Under the pieces are notes generated by a model. That model had not been told where the DNA came from, did no database searches, and saw nothing but the letters and a program-made list of their open reading frames with translations. 64,000 nt of DNA, taken from assembly GCF_001746205.1 (NCBI RefSeq), contig NZ_MDCO01000012.1:496001-560000 (forward strand), in the 5' to 3' direction. This DNA comes from Brachyspira hampsonii. GTDB taxonomy: Bacteria > Spirochaetota > Brachyspiria > Brachyspirales > Brachyspiraceae. The number at the start of each line of letters is the position of its first letter. Positions within the stretch are counted from its first letter, which is position 1. Shown piece by piece: positions 50,903 to 58,876 of this stretch. A program made the position numbers and the translations under genes.

Positions 50903-52726
50903 ATGGCTTTAGAAAAACCTGAAAACTATAGAGAAGTGCCAGCCCTGCAGGATGGCGAAACTATATTTGCTGAAGATCATAATCAGATAATAGCAGATAT
51001 AGAAAAGATAAAAGGCGGAAAGTCTAATGAAGTTCCTGTATCTAATATTAAAGAATTAAAAGATATTTTAGATGGTATATTAGCAGGAAAAACTCTTACA
51101 GCTTCACAAATAATTTTTGATAATGAAGAAGCTAAATTAATATATAAAAAATATAATTTTCCAAAGTTTAAAACAAATATAAACACTATTAACTTAGTAT
51201 TGACTGATGAAAATACCAGCAGTGAATACACAGCAGTTATAGAAAAAGAAGAAAATAATTATAGAATGAAATCTATAATTAATAATTTTCCTGTAAATAA
51301 AATGGTATTCTTAATAATTAAAAGTATTAATGGAAATGAAGATTTATATTATAAATACAGCACATTGGGACAATTCTTTGATATAAACAAAAATATAATA
51401 TATGAATTAGATTCAAATGAATGCATAATATCTGATATGGATTGTCCATTTGTATTTAATTTGTCTGTTAATGCAGGTAATTTAGTATTGAGTATAGTTA
51501 AGTCTAATTTTCAAACTGAAATACCAAATACAAACTATAATATTATTTTAAATATTAAAAATAAGCAGTTAAATAAATTAGATAGTAATATATCTTTTTT
51601 ATTTATAGGAAGTATTAATCCTTTTAAACTTCAATTAATAAAAACATATAATAATAAAATTAAATTAAGAGGTCATTATATTTATAAAACTAGTTTAATT
51701 CCTCCTATTTGTTATAGTCCAATTTTAGAAAATTATTTTAATATAATCAGTAATGATAATGAGATAATCAATACAGACGGTATCACATCCAGTTCTGGAA
51801 AGCCTAAGAAGTTCGGCTTTATAAAATATAATAATATACCAAATACTTATTACTTAAAAATATCTAATCAGGATGGTTCAGAAATAGATACAAATGAAAT
51901 AATAACTTTTGATTTGACTCCTGATAAAAATGCAGAAGTAGAAGTAAAAGAAAAAGTAATAGAAACCGTACAGGATGCTATAGAAGCGTTAAGCGATACA
52001 TATAGCGGTGATTTTGATTCAGAACCTGCAGAACCAACTCCTGATAATCCTGAAGAAGAAATATATTCTTTTGAAAAGACTACAATTACCTTAAATAATG
52101 GAGAATCTGAGCTAGAAATTAATAGTGATTGCTTTGTAGATTTAAGCCAAATAAAATTAATAAAAAAAAGTGATGGTTATTTATATCTTCTTGGAACTAT
52201 TGAGATTATAAATTCAGCAGAAATAGCAGCTATAAGAGTCAATAAGACATTAAATATAGATGCTATAAAATTAGTTGGTTTAATAATTAATCAAACAACA
52301 GGAATACAATATTTTTCAGTTTATCAAAATAATTATTTATATATATGTTTTATATTTGATAAAGCTCAATCGGCAAATATTAATATAAGTTCAGATAAAA
52401 TATATAATCCTAATGTAATATGTCCTTATGATATAGGATATATTAATTATGCTGGATATAATTTATCAGAGGATTTTGGTATTCATTTAATAGATGGAAA
52501 ATATATTTTAAAAGGCTCAATAACCCCACCAAACACATCTGTTACTTTTTATGTAAATTGCAATATAGAAGATTTTTTTGAAAATGGCAAAGGTTATGAA
52601 TATTCAGTCTATACAATACAAACTGCAAGTATAAAACCACTTTATGGTTATATATCTATTATAGGATTAACAGCAAATAAAGAAAATATTATATATTTTG
52701 AATGTCCTAAACAGCCAGCAATTTAA
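50903..52726 (+). CDS. Phage tail-fibre-like protein
   Basis: 607 residues, AGGAGC 10 bases before the ATG. The N-terminus (REVPALQDGETIFAEDHNQI, IADIEKIKGG) is the attachment-like region typical of phage fibre/appendage proteins. Two beta-rich halves are joined by a low-complexity linker (GDFDSEPAEPTPDNPEEE). The C-terminal half has NGESELEINSDCFVDLSQIK and a repetitive beta pattern. Probably the host-recognition fibre, placed after the lysis genes. No catalytic motif or chaperone domain seen. Confidence 0.65.
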   Translation: MALEKPENYREVPALQDGETIFAEDHNQIIADIEKIKGGKSNEVPVSNIKELKDILDGILAGKTLTASQIIFDNEEAKLIYKKYNFPKFKTNINTINLVLTDENTSSEYTAVIEKEENNYRMKSIINNFPVNKMVFLIIKSINGNEDLYYKYSTLGQFFDINKNIIYELDSNECIISDMDCPFVFNLSVNAGNLVLSIVKSNFQTEIPNTNYNIILNIKNKQLNKLDSNISFLFIGSINPFKLQLIKTYNNKIKLRGHYIYKTSLIPPICYSPILENYFNIISNDNEIINTDGITSSSGKPKKFGFIKYNNIPNTYYLKISNQDGSEIDTNEIITFDLTPDKNAEVEVKEKVIETVQDAIEALSDTYSGDFDSEPAEPTPDNPEEEIYSFEKTTITLNNGESELEINSDCFVDLSQIKLIKKSDGYLYLLGTIEIINSAEIAAIRVNKTLNIDAIKLVGLIINQTTGIQYFSVYQNNYLYICFIFDKAQSANINISSDKIYNPNVICPYDIGYINYAGYNLSEDFGIHLIDGKYILKGSITPPNTSVTFYVNCNIEDFFENGKGYEYSVYTIQTASIKPLYGYISIIGLTANKENIIYFECPKQPAI

Positions 52727-52738
52727 AAGGATATAATA

Positions 52739-53230
52739 ATGAATAGACAATTTGATACATTATTTAAACATAATATTTTAAACAGTAAAGAGCATTATAA
52801 TTTTTGTCCTAAGTGCAATATTCTTTATAAAGATAAAATGATTTGTAAATGCGGAGAATTAATACATTTTATACGCATTGATAAAAATATAGCAGATATA
52901 ATTTTAGAGTTAAACAAAAAAGGATATAAAACTAGTCAGTGCTGCGAAGGGCATATTGAAGATGAATATTTTCATCCGTACATATATTTTAGTTATTTAT
53001 TTGATGTTAATGTTTACGGTATGGCTAAGCAAATATCAGAAGTTATAGAAGGTGAAAATCTTCCTATTGAAACTGTTTATATGTTCAATAATAAAAATAA
53101 GAATATAGGTACTTTATTTGAAGTAAAAGAAAGTAAAATATCAGAATTAGAAAATAACAAAGAAAAAATAAAAGAGGTATTTATTAATAGTTTTAAGATA
53201 ATAGCAGAAAAATTAAAAGTTTATAAATAG
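52739..53230 (+). CDS. Small zinc-ribbon-like phage protein
   Basis: 163 residues. The N-terminus has two pairs of cysteines (FCPKCNILYKDKMICKCGEL), a zinc-ribbon pattern. Then IADIILELNKKGYKTSQCCE with GHIEDEYFHPYIYFSY, which resembles a domain common in phage and mobile-element proteins of unknown role. The C-terminal half is helical and charged. AAAGGATATAATA precedes the ATG. Confidence 0.6.
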   Translation: MNRQFDTLFKHNILNSKEHYNFCPKCNILYKDKMICKCGELIHFIRIDKNIADIILELNKKGYKTSQCCEGHIEDEYFHPYIYFSYLFDVNVYGMAKQISEVIEGENLPIETVYMFNNKNKNIGTLFEVKESKISELENNKEKIKEVFINSFKIIAEKLKVYK

Positions 53231-53245
53231 TTTTAAGGAGTTAAT

Positions 53246-53386
53246 ATGTTTAAATTAATATTAATTTTTTTAATAGGTGTTATGGTAGTTTTTACTTTCA
53301 TTAGAATAGTAAAATACTATAATAAGTTTATGAATGAGGCGACTGCCCGCCTTCGGCGAAAGAAGGAACATTTAAAGAGAGATTAA
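53246..53386 (+). CDS. Small membrane protein, probably truncated by an insert
   Basis: 46 codons, AAGGAG 5 bases before ATG. One membrane helix (LILIFLIGVMVVFTFIRIV) then KYYNKFMNE and a basic tail ATARLRRKKEHLKRD. The basic tail is encoded by a 25-base GC-rich element (53340-53364). Removing 26 bases here would join KFMNE to GTFKERLKALIKEKTSIYYF in the next frame, giving a two-helix protein ending at about 53475. So the present gene is probably a frameshifted version of a longer one. Confidence 0.55.
   Translation: MFKLILIFLIGVMVVFTFIRIVKYYNKFMNEATARLRRKKEHLKRD
53340..53364. repeat. GC-rich insert element (copy near 53.3 kb)
   Basis: CGACTGCCCGCCTTCGGCGA then AAGAA, matching 41686-41710 (CGACTGTCCGCCTTCGGCGA then AGGAA) at about 23 of 25 bases. 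The reverse-oriented word at 39248-39264 shares CGACTGTCCGCCT. The GCCTTCGGC core is a small hairpin. Confidence 0.65.
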
Positions 53387-53483
53387 AAGCTCTCATTAAA
53401 GAGAAGACATCAATATATTATTTTATTAAATTAACTTACGGATGTGTGATGTTTTTTATAGCTGTAATTTCGTAGGACGCATT

Positions 53484-53600
53484 ATGAATGCATTAAAAGA
53501 TTTACTTTTTATTATATATAAAAAATTGTCCGCTTTAAGTATCTGCTTGATAAATCAAGCAGATGCTCCCAATTTTTTATTTTTAAGTTTTTTATATTAA
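53484..53600 (+). CDS. Small ORF with palindromic insert, uncertain
   Basis: 38 residues (MNALKDLLFIIYKKLSALSI, then CLINQADAPNFLFLSFLY), TAGGA 6 bases before the ATG. The centre is encoded by a nested palindrome: AAAAATTG (53521-53528) and CAATTTTT (53570-53577) outside, ATCTGCTTGAT / ATCAAGCAGAT (53541-53564) inside. Without the insert the peptide would be about 20 residues. Could be a chance frame. The rest of 53387-53622 holds no other gene. Confidence 0.3.
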   Translation: MNALKDLLFIIYKKLSALSICLINQADAPNFLFLSFLY

Positions 53601-53622
53601 AAAATTATTACAGAGGTTATTT

Positions 53623-53847
53623 ATGTTTAATACCTTTAAGGATTTAATTTCATGCTCAAAGACTGGCCATCTTTCTAGTATGCGTTTAATCAGCTTATTA
53701 GGTTCGGCGGTTATGCTTGTTTGTATAGCGTTTTTGGTTTTTTCTAAAGATGTTAGGCTTGGTGAAGCTCTTCCATTTTTGATGGGTGGTTTGCTTGGAC
53801 TTGCTGGATTTAAAAGTTATCAGTCAAAGTTTGAAGGCGATAAATAA
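53623..53847 (+). CDS. Small two-helix phage membrane protein (holin-like)
   Basis: 74 residues: a hydrophilic start (FKDLISCSKTGHLSS), then MRLISLLGSAVMLVCIAFLV and LPFLMGGLLGLAGFKSYQSK. Two-helix proteins of this pattern are common near phage lysis genes and are often called holin-like. AGAGG precedes the ATG by 9 bases. A terminator follows at 53912-53947. Confidence 0.6.
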   Translation: MFNTFKDLISCSKTGHLSSMRLISLLGSAVMLVCIAFLVFSKDVRLGEALPFLMGGLLGLAGFKSYQSKFEGDK

Positions 53848-53911
53848 TAAATAATCAATATTACTATTCATCTACCATTTTTTTCTCCTAAATTATAATA
53901 AAATGTTTTAT

Positions 53912-53947
53912 GGGCAGAGCTTTTTTAAAGTTCTGCTCTATTTTTTA
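53912..53947 (+). terminator. Terminator ending the phage late operon
   Basis: GGGCAGAGCTTT pairs with AAAGTTCTGCTC, including G-T pairs, followed by ATTTTTTATT. It fits the end of the long plus-strand structural and lysis transcript. Confidence 0.8.
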
Positions 53948-54037
53948 TTAATATATTTTATATTGATATTATTAATTATTAATATAAAATAAATATGGTT
54001 TAGTTTTTGCATATTAGACTTACTAATATGTTGGATT

Positions 54038-54078
54038 AAGGGCTGTAACTTTGCCAAGTTTCAGCCTTGTATTTTTTT
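54038..54078 (+). terminator. Hairpin terminator beside the small minus-strand gene
   Basis: AAGGGCTGTAACTT pairs imperfectly with AAGTTTCAGCCTT, then T-rich sequence (ATTTTTTTATT). It lies just after the end of the minus-strand RHH-like gene and points on the plus strand; it shares GGCTGTAA with the hairpin after the integrase (55810-55839). Confidence 0.7.
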
Positions 54079-54079
54079 A

Positions 54080-54265
54080 TTATTTTTTTTGTATGCTTTC
54101 TAAATATCTTTTATGAATAGCCTCTATATATTCGCCTAAAGACATATTGTACTTTCTTGCATAGTCTTTCATTTCATTAATACACTCTTCTGAAGCTGTA
54201 AAAGCCCAGTGTAATTTTTTTGGTGATTTTTTTAACTCTTCTTTTTTTTCTAATTCATTAGTCAT
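54080..54265 (-). CDS. Small RHH-like regulator candidate
   Basis: 61 residues from the ATG at 54265, chosen because AAGGAG lies 7-8 bases upstream. A lysine-rich N-terminus (TNELEKKEELKKSPKKLH) leads to WAFTASEECINEMKDYARKY and NMSLGEYIEAIHKRYLE. The strand followed by two helices fits a ribbon-helix-helix-like DNA-binding protein. It may control the integrase or early genes on this end. A terminator-like palindrome (54308-54339) lies just upstream. Confidence 0.55.
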   Translation of the reverse strand: MTNELEKKEELKKSPKKLHWAFTASEECINEMKDYARKYNMSLGEYIEAIHKRYLESIQKK

Positions 54266-54307
54266 ATACAACTCCTTGATATTATTTATTTTAATATTAT
54301 AATTTTT

Positions 54308-54339
54308 AGTATCAGGCATACCCTAATATGCCTGATACT
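54308..54339. repeat. Perfect palindrome upstream of the RHH-like gene
   Basis: AGTATCAGGCATA (54308-54320), 6-nt loop, TATGCCTGATACT (54327-54339). It is a 13-bp stem flanked by T's on the left and T's on the right, so it may be a terminator or an operator for the minus-strand gene at 54265. A smaller hairpin AAGGAT / ATCCTT follows at 54343-54359. Confidence 0.6.
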
Positions 54340-54351
54340 TTTAAGGATTTT

Positions 54352-54431
54352 TTATCCTTTGAAGATTTCGTATAAGGCAATTACGACGTTCGCAATAACT
54401 GTGATTCCTTTAATATTTTATAAATATTCAT
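54352..54431 (-). pseudogene. Small hydrophobic peptide, one-base frameshift
   Basis: The minus strand has AAGGAT 8 bases before ATG at 54431, then MNIYKILK. One base later in the next frame it continues GITVIANVVIALYEIFKG and stops at 54352. Total span is 80 bases, one short of a 27-codon gene. One hydrophobic helix with a short basic end resembles small toxins or membrane peptides. Alternatively chance. Confidence 0.3.
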
Positions 54432-54685
54432 GCTCCATCCTTTTTTTATTTAGTAAAAATATTTTTTTTATCAGATTAAAAAAATATTTTTTATCCTATA
54501 CCATATATACAAAATATAAGGAAATATCGATGGAAGGATAAAATGAAATATAAATAATATTTAATGAAAAATTATTTAAGCCGATAATATTATTGCTCAG
54601 AAAAATTAAAAACAGTTTAAAAACTTTTTATTTGAAAAGCCTGTCTTTTATAGACAGGTTTATTAAAATAAAAGGAGCTGTTTTT

Positions 54686-55804
54686 ATGAAAACGCTAGAC
54701 TATCTAAAATTATATGATAACAATAATTCTAATTTAATCATTCAATATCTTGAATATATAAAACTTTATAAATCAAAATCAACTCTACAGACTTATTCAA
54801 GTTCTATAAAAAACTTCTATGATTTTTTATATTTTTATTACGATAATAGACTGTCTAAAAATATACAATTATACAATACTACGGTTATGTATAATAAAGT
54901 AGATAGAAAATGCATTGAAGACTATATCGCTTATCAAGTTAATAAAAATCTTAGTGCCGATGTTATTCACTGCAGAGTTATGGCTGTCAAAAATTATTTT
55001 AAGTATTTAGCGAAATTAAAGAAAATAAGCACGGAAACTTTTTTTGATATTTTTGATGAGCTTAAAACTCCAAAGATAATTGTAAAAAATCAGCTATTAA
55101 TAAAAGCAGATGAAACGATTAGCATTACAAAAAAGATAAAAGAAAAATCAGAAAGTTTTGCAGATGAGAGAAATATATTCATGCTTTTGCTGATGTCTAA
55201 CACAGGCATACGCCGTAAAGAGCTTGCCTGCATAGACATCGAAAATATAAACCTTTCTAATAATACCATAACTATTTATAAAACAAAAGGGGATAAACCA
55301 AGAATTATTTCTTTTTCTAATTCTATAAAATCTAAGCTATTTGAATATTTAAAATTAAGAAAATCTATATTAAAGCAAAGAAATAAAATACATAATATGC
55401 TATTTATTAAAACAAACGGCGAGCCTTTGAATATAAATACTATAAGCACAATAATGCATTTCATTTCTAAAAAGACAAATACAAAAGTTACATGTCATTC
55501 ATTAAGAAGAGGCTTTGCAACCGACATGGCAGAAAACGGAACTGACATTTATGTTATATCAAAAATGCTCGGTCATCAAAATATTAATACAACAGTGTCA
55601 AGATATATTTATGTTTTGGCTGGAATGATAAAAGAGGCTATGGAAAATCATCCGTTTGCTAAGTTTGGATATAGTACGAAAAAAGACTGTATTAAAAAAG
55701 ACATTAAAACAAATATGCTTGAAGAATGGAAAGACTTAACGTGCAGAATGAATCAAATATTAAACAGTTTTGAAAAAATCGAAAAGGATTTTAATAGAGC
55801 TTAA
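54686..55804 (+). CDS. int: Tyrosine recombinase / phage integrase
   Basis: 372 residues from the ATG at 54686 (AAAGGAG 8-9 bases upstream). SAM-like N-terminal domain (YLEYIKLYKSKSTLQTYSSS, IKNFYDFLYF), then the catalytic domain: Arg in SNTGIRRKELACIDI, Lys in TKGDKPR, HSLRRGFATDMAENG with the His-x-x-Arg pair, GHQNINTTVSRYIYV with the second His and the nucleophile Tyr. All catalytic residues are present. It would integrate or excise the element; tandem repeats and a candidate att core lie just downstream. Confidence 0.92.
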   Translation: MKTLDYLKLYDNNNSNLIIQYLEYIKLYKSKSTLQTYSSSIKNFYDFLYFYYDNRLSKNIQLYNTTVMYNKVDRKCIEDYIAYQVNKNLSADVIHCRVMAVKNYFKYLAKLKKISTETFFDIFDELKTPKIIVKNQLLIKADETISITKKIKEKSESFADERNIFMLLLMSNTGIRRKELACIDIENINLSNNTITIYKTKGDKPRIISFSNSIKSKLFEYLKLRKSILKQRNKIHNMLFIKTNGEPLNINTISTIMHFISKKTNTKVTCHSLRRGFATDMAENGTDIYVISKMLGHQNINTTVSRYIYVLAGMIKEAMENHPFAKFGYSTKKDCIKKDIKTNMLEEWKDLTCRMNQILNSFEKIEKDFNRA

Positions 55805-55809
55805 AAGAT

Positions 55810-55839
55810 AGGCTGTAATCTCTAGGAAGATTACAGCCT
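55810..55839 (+). repeat. Perfect hairpin after the integrase gene
   Basis: AGGCTGTAATCT / AGATTACAGCCT, a 12-bp perfect stem with a 6-nt loop, six bases after the integrase stop. No T tract follows, so it may end or stabilise the integrase message. Confidence 0.6.
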
Positions 55840-55940
55840 GCGAGATAATTTTATGATTAGTAAAAACTATAATACTGTTTAGTTAATATAAAAAATATTA
55901 GAAAATATTAGTTTGTAAAAACTGCATAAATATAGGTTAA

Positions 55941-56049
55941 CTTAACAAAATGGATTAACATATCCATTTTGTTAAATATAGCACTTAATAAAGTGGATTA
56001 ATATAGCCATTTTATTAAATGAGTACTTAACAAAGTGGTTTATAAATTT
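55941..56049. repeat. Three tandem repeats near the integrase
   Basis: Units begin at 55941 (43 bp), 55984 (42 bp) and 56026 (partial). Each starts CTTAAYAAARTGG; the first two carry the reverse TCCATTTTGTT or CCATTTTATT, so each is itself an inverted repeat. Their place between the integrase and the candidate att core suggests arm-type integrase or excisionase binding sites. The remainder of 55840-56217 has no gene. Confidence 0.6.
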
Positions 56050-56066
56050 AAAGATATGTTAAAGAC

Positions 56067-56082
56067 TTTTAAATTTAAAAAA
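56067..56082. other. Candidate right attachment core (attR)
   Basis: TTTTAAATTTAAAAAA, the same 16-mer as at 27951-27966. Low complexity, so weak evidence alone; its place about 260 bases beyond the integrase and after the tandem repeats is what makes it plausible. Confidence 0.3.
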
Positions 56083-56217
56083 GAATAAGAGTTAATATAT
56101 TTTAGTTTATTTTAGAAATAACATGAAAAGTTAAATCAGTTTTTGAAAACTGTTACGATAACATAATACAAATATTATCTTCAAGTCTTTAATAGAATAG
56201 CTTTATTTAACGCACAG

Positions 56218-56240
56218 AGGCTTTATACAAAGCTTTTTTT
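56218..56240 (+). terminator. Terminator right of the prophage
   Basis: AGGCTTT, loop ATAC, AAAGCTT, then seven T's overlapping the right arm. A simple intrinsic terminator for plus-strand transcripts leaving the integrase region. Confidence 0.65.
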
Positions 56241-56367
56241 ATTTAGGTATACATTAATATATACTTATATAAAAAAAGCTTATATATATAAAAAAATATA
56301 GTTGTTTGACTTTTTAAATTATATTTTATATTATTTTAATAATTTTATAATATTAGGAGATTTTATA

Positions 56368-56808
56368 ATGGGATATATTTTATTAAAAGAAAATTATATA
56401 GAATGTGCAGATAATAAAAAATTTCATATTTTTTTATGTGATGAAATAAAAGAGCCTGAAAATAAGTATAAATATATAGAATTAGCATCTTTACGTCCAT
56501 TATGTGATTTTAGAGATAATAAAATTGAAGCTATAAAACACAGTTTTTTGGTATTACCTTTTAATTTTGAGTTATCAGTTGATGTTCCATATTTAGTAGA
56601 TTCTCCATATTTTAAGAATATGAATAATACTAAAATAAATACAAACTTCAACTATTATATTGGAATTAAAGAATTTGCTAACAAATATGATAATGTTTAT
56701 TATACAGAAAATTTTACACATTTAAAATATATATTAGCATTTCTTAATGAAGATATATGTAACTCTTGCATATCAGAATTATATTCTAGTTATAAAAAAT
56801 ATGAATAA
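56368..56808 (+). CDS. Unknown protein right of the prophage
   Basis: 146 residues from the ATG at 56368, picked because TAGGAG precedes it by 9 bases; an upstream in-frame start would add a hydrophobic stretch from AT-rich leader. Sequence: GYILLKENYIECADNKKFHI, LASLRPLCDFRDNKIEAI, then LVDSPYFKNMNN and ending ISELYSSYKKYE. No family recognised, no membrane segment. It may be an accessory gene of the prophage or the region. Confidence 0.55.
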   Translation: MGYILLKENYIECADNKKFHIFLCDEIKEPENKYKYIELASLRPLCDFRDNKIEAIKHSFLVLPFNFELSVDVPYLVDSPYFKNMNNTKINTNFNYYIGIKEFANKYDNVYYTENFTHLKYILAFLNEDICNSCISELYSSYKKYE

Positions 56809-56822
56809 TTTTTTATATATTC

Positions 56823-56850
56823 TTGACTTTAAAATATTTTTGTGTATATT
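56823..56850 (+). promoter_or_regulatory. Strong sigma70-type promoter
   Basis: TTGACT (56823-56828), 16-base spacer, TATATT (56845-56850). The start of transcription is expected near 56857, just before the structured region described next. Confidence 0.65.
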
Positions 56851-56856
56851 AGTAAT

Positions 56857-57238
56857 TGCTACGCAAATTTATGATGCTATCAAAACAAAAGCCTGAGAAA
56901 CTTTTGCAGCATTGAAGGAAAGAAAATATGAAAGTTGATAGAGGTATAATACTATCTTCTAAAGAGCAGTATACTCAGAAGAAAAATAACAGCAATTGTT
57001 CTTTAATTTTAATAAGCTTGAAATGCGGTACAAGTGTGAAAAACTATCTCTCAAATAGTTTCTTTCCTGCTTGTAATTTGTGTAGCAATAAAAATAAAGC
57101 CTTGTACCGCTTTCTATATATTTTTTTGATTTTCAAATTCGTTAAAATAATAATTTTTAAATACTAGAAAGCAAAATATAAAAATTGTGAGTGTATAGCA
57201 AATTTATTTGCTATACATTTTTAGCGAACAATTTTTAT
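56857..57238 (+). ncRNA. Candidate structured RNA unit
   Basis: A promoter at 56823-56850 is followed by several hairpins and ends in a strong terminator. Hairpins: CAAAAG / CTTTTG (56886-56906) inside ATGATGC / GCAGCAT (56871-56912); GCGGTACAAG (57025-57034) with CTTGTACCGC (57101-57110), enclosing AAACTAT / ATAGTTT (57041-57061). The end is TGTATAGCAAA / TTTGCTATACA (57192-57217) then T's, with an outer AAAAATTG / CAATTTTT pair. An ORF within (56928-57167, 79 residues, GAAGGA before ATG) ends in a hydrophobic tail; it could be real, or the RNA could be noncoding. It does not match tmRNA, RNase P or SRP RNA features I know. Confidence 0.4.
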
Positions 57239-57278
57239 TAGCAATAATAAAAAATAATAATTCATTTAAAATAAAAAA

Positions 57279-57313
57279 GTGAGATTCAAATATAAAATAT
57301 ATTCAAACCTCAC
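57279..57313 (-). terminator. Terminator after fabV
   Basis: GTGAG and CTCAC arms with partial pairing between, and a run of A's to the left that is a T tract on the minus strand. It closes the fabV transcript. Confidence 0.7.
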
Positions 57314-57343
57314 CAACAATCAATATTAATTTACAGTATTAAA

Positions 57344-58522
57344 TCATATCTGCACATCTTGACTATAGTCAATACCTTCCTCATCAAAGCCATGCATATT
57401 CATATAATCTTTTCTGAATAATGCTAGATCTGCTATTTCTTTCAAATTATCCTTTGTTAATTTATTCCAAGAATCTAATACTTCTTTTTGAACATCCTCT
57501 CTTAATTCCCAATCATCTAATCTTATTCTATTTTCACTGTCAACAGGTATTTCTCCTACACTAAAAAGTTTCTCATTTAAAAGCCTGTACATTTGCTCTA
57601 TACAGCCCTCATGAATACCTTTATTTTTCATCACTTTAAATAATATACCTATGTAAAGAGGAACTGTAGGGATAACTGCTGAAGATCTAGTTACTACTGC
57701 TTTATTTACTGATACATAAGCATGACCTTTTACTTTATCTTGCATCTCTTTATCTAGCTCATGTGCTGTTGCCTCTAAATGATCCTTAGCTTTTCCTATT
57801 GTTCCTTCTCTATATACAGCTTTTGTCATTTCTGGTCCTATATAAGAATAAGCTATATTAATAGCATTTTCAGCTAATAAATCAGCATTAAGCAAAGCAT
57901 CTGTCCATAATTTCCAATCTTCTCCGCCCATAACTTTGACAGTAGATTTTATATCATCTTCATTGGCAGGATCAATAGATACTTCTAATAACTCCTCTGT
58001 AAGAAAATCTACACCTATTCCATTATATTTTTTTCCTATAGGTTTTAAAGATGAACGGTAAAGCGTTCCTGTTGATTCATCCATTCTCACAGGAGCCGCC
58101 AAACTGTATATAACTAAATCTATTTTTTCGCCATTGAAAAATGTTTTAGCTTCTTTAATAACTTCTTCTTTTGAAGCATTTAAAAATGCATCTAATATTA
58201 AATTTTTATCCTCTATTCCATCTTTTTTAGCAAAAGAAGCAAAAGCCTCATTATTATACCAACCAGGTGTAGCTGTTCTTCTTGCTGTAGCTTCTTTTTC
58301 AAATGATACACTCATTGTTTTAGCACCTAATCCATAAGCTATGGCTATTCTGCTTGCAAGTCCGTATCCGCCTGAGCCGCCTAATATAAGTGCATTCTTT
58401 ACATTAGATTTCACTTTAGGCTGTGATTTCACATAATTAATTTGATTTTCTACCTCTTTAGCACAGCCTAACGGATGAGCTGTTATACATATATTATTTA
58501 ATATTTTTGGCTCTACTACCAT
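57344..58522 (-). CDS. fabV: Trans-2-enoyl-ACP/CoA reductase FabV
   Basis: 392 residues, the FabV length. The nucleotide-binding stretch is ALILGGSGGYGLASRIAIAY followed by GLGAKTMSVSFE. The catalytic region is NIAYSYIGPEMTKAVYREGT with IGKAKDHLE, which gives the long-spaced Tyr-x8-Lys of FabV. LVIYSLAAPVR marks the middle of the fold. FabV reduces the enoyl double bond in the last step of fatty-acid elongation using NADH and is intrinsically triclosan-tolerant. AGGAGAA lies 9 bases before the ATG. The gene is single and intact. Confidence 0.95.
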   Translation of the reverse strand: MVVEPKILNNICITAHPLGCAKEVENQINYVKSQPKVKSNVKNALILGGSGGYGLASRIAIAYGLGAKTMSVSFEKEATARRTATPGWYNNEAFASFAKKDGIEDKNLILDAFLNASKEEVIKEAKTFFNGEKIDLVIYSLAAPVRMDESTGTLYRSSLKPIGKKYNGIGVDFLTEELLEVSIDPANEDDIKSTVKVMGGEDWKLWTDALLNADLLAENAINIAYSYIGPEMTKAVYREGTIGKAKDHLEATAHELDKEMQDKVKGHAYVSVNKAVVTRSSAVIPTVPLYIGILFKVMKNKGIHEGCIEQMYRLLNEKLFSVGEIPVDSENRIRLDDWELREDVQKEVLDSWNKLTKDNLKEIADLALFRKDYMNMHGFDEEGIDYSQDVQI

Positions 58523-58746
58523 ATTGTTTATTCTCCTATTATTTTTTTATTACAAACTAATTTATTATACTTTATAATAAAATTGTTTTTTTTTCAATGA
58601 AAAAGCAATAAACTCGCTTAAAAATAGCTGACAACATATTATTATTAATAAAAAAATTAATTACACTTGCCCGCCCTCTAGCCTATTCATAAGAACTGTC
58701 ATTTTTGTGCTATTTTTCTTTTTTATTATATTATGTAATTTATGAT

Positions 58747-58867
58747 CCCCACCCAAGATTTTTTTAATTTTTCACAACATATATAACGCACGCTAAATAA
58801 AATTAAAAATATTGATTTATTGTGATTATAAATCTTCATTAAATTTAAAATTCATTTACCGTGCGTT
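58747..58867. repeat. Composite intergenic repeat, copy 2
   Basis: CCCCACCCAAG (58747-58757), then an AT-rich stretch, then ACGCACG (58786-58792) paired with CGTGCGT (58860-58866) and the right end ATTTACCGTGCGTT. Ends 9 bases before the mcrC stop. The rest of 58523-58746 is AT-rich, with a GC-richer word CTTGCCCGCCCTCTAGCC near 58665-58682, and no gene. Confidence 0.7.
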
Positions 58868-58876
58868 AATCAAAAT

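Noticed and set aside
56857-57238. tmRNA, RNase P RNA, SRP RNA or a known riboswitch
   Set aside because: The characteristic core sequences of these RNAs, as I know them, are absent.
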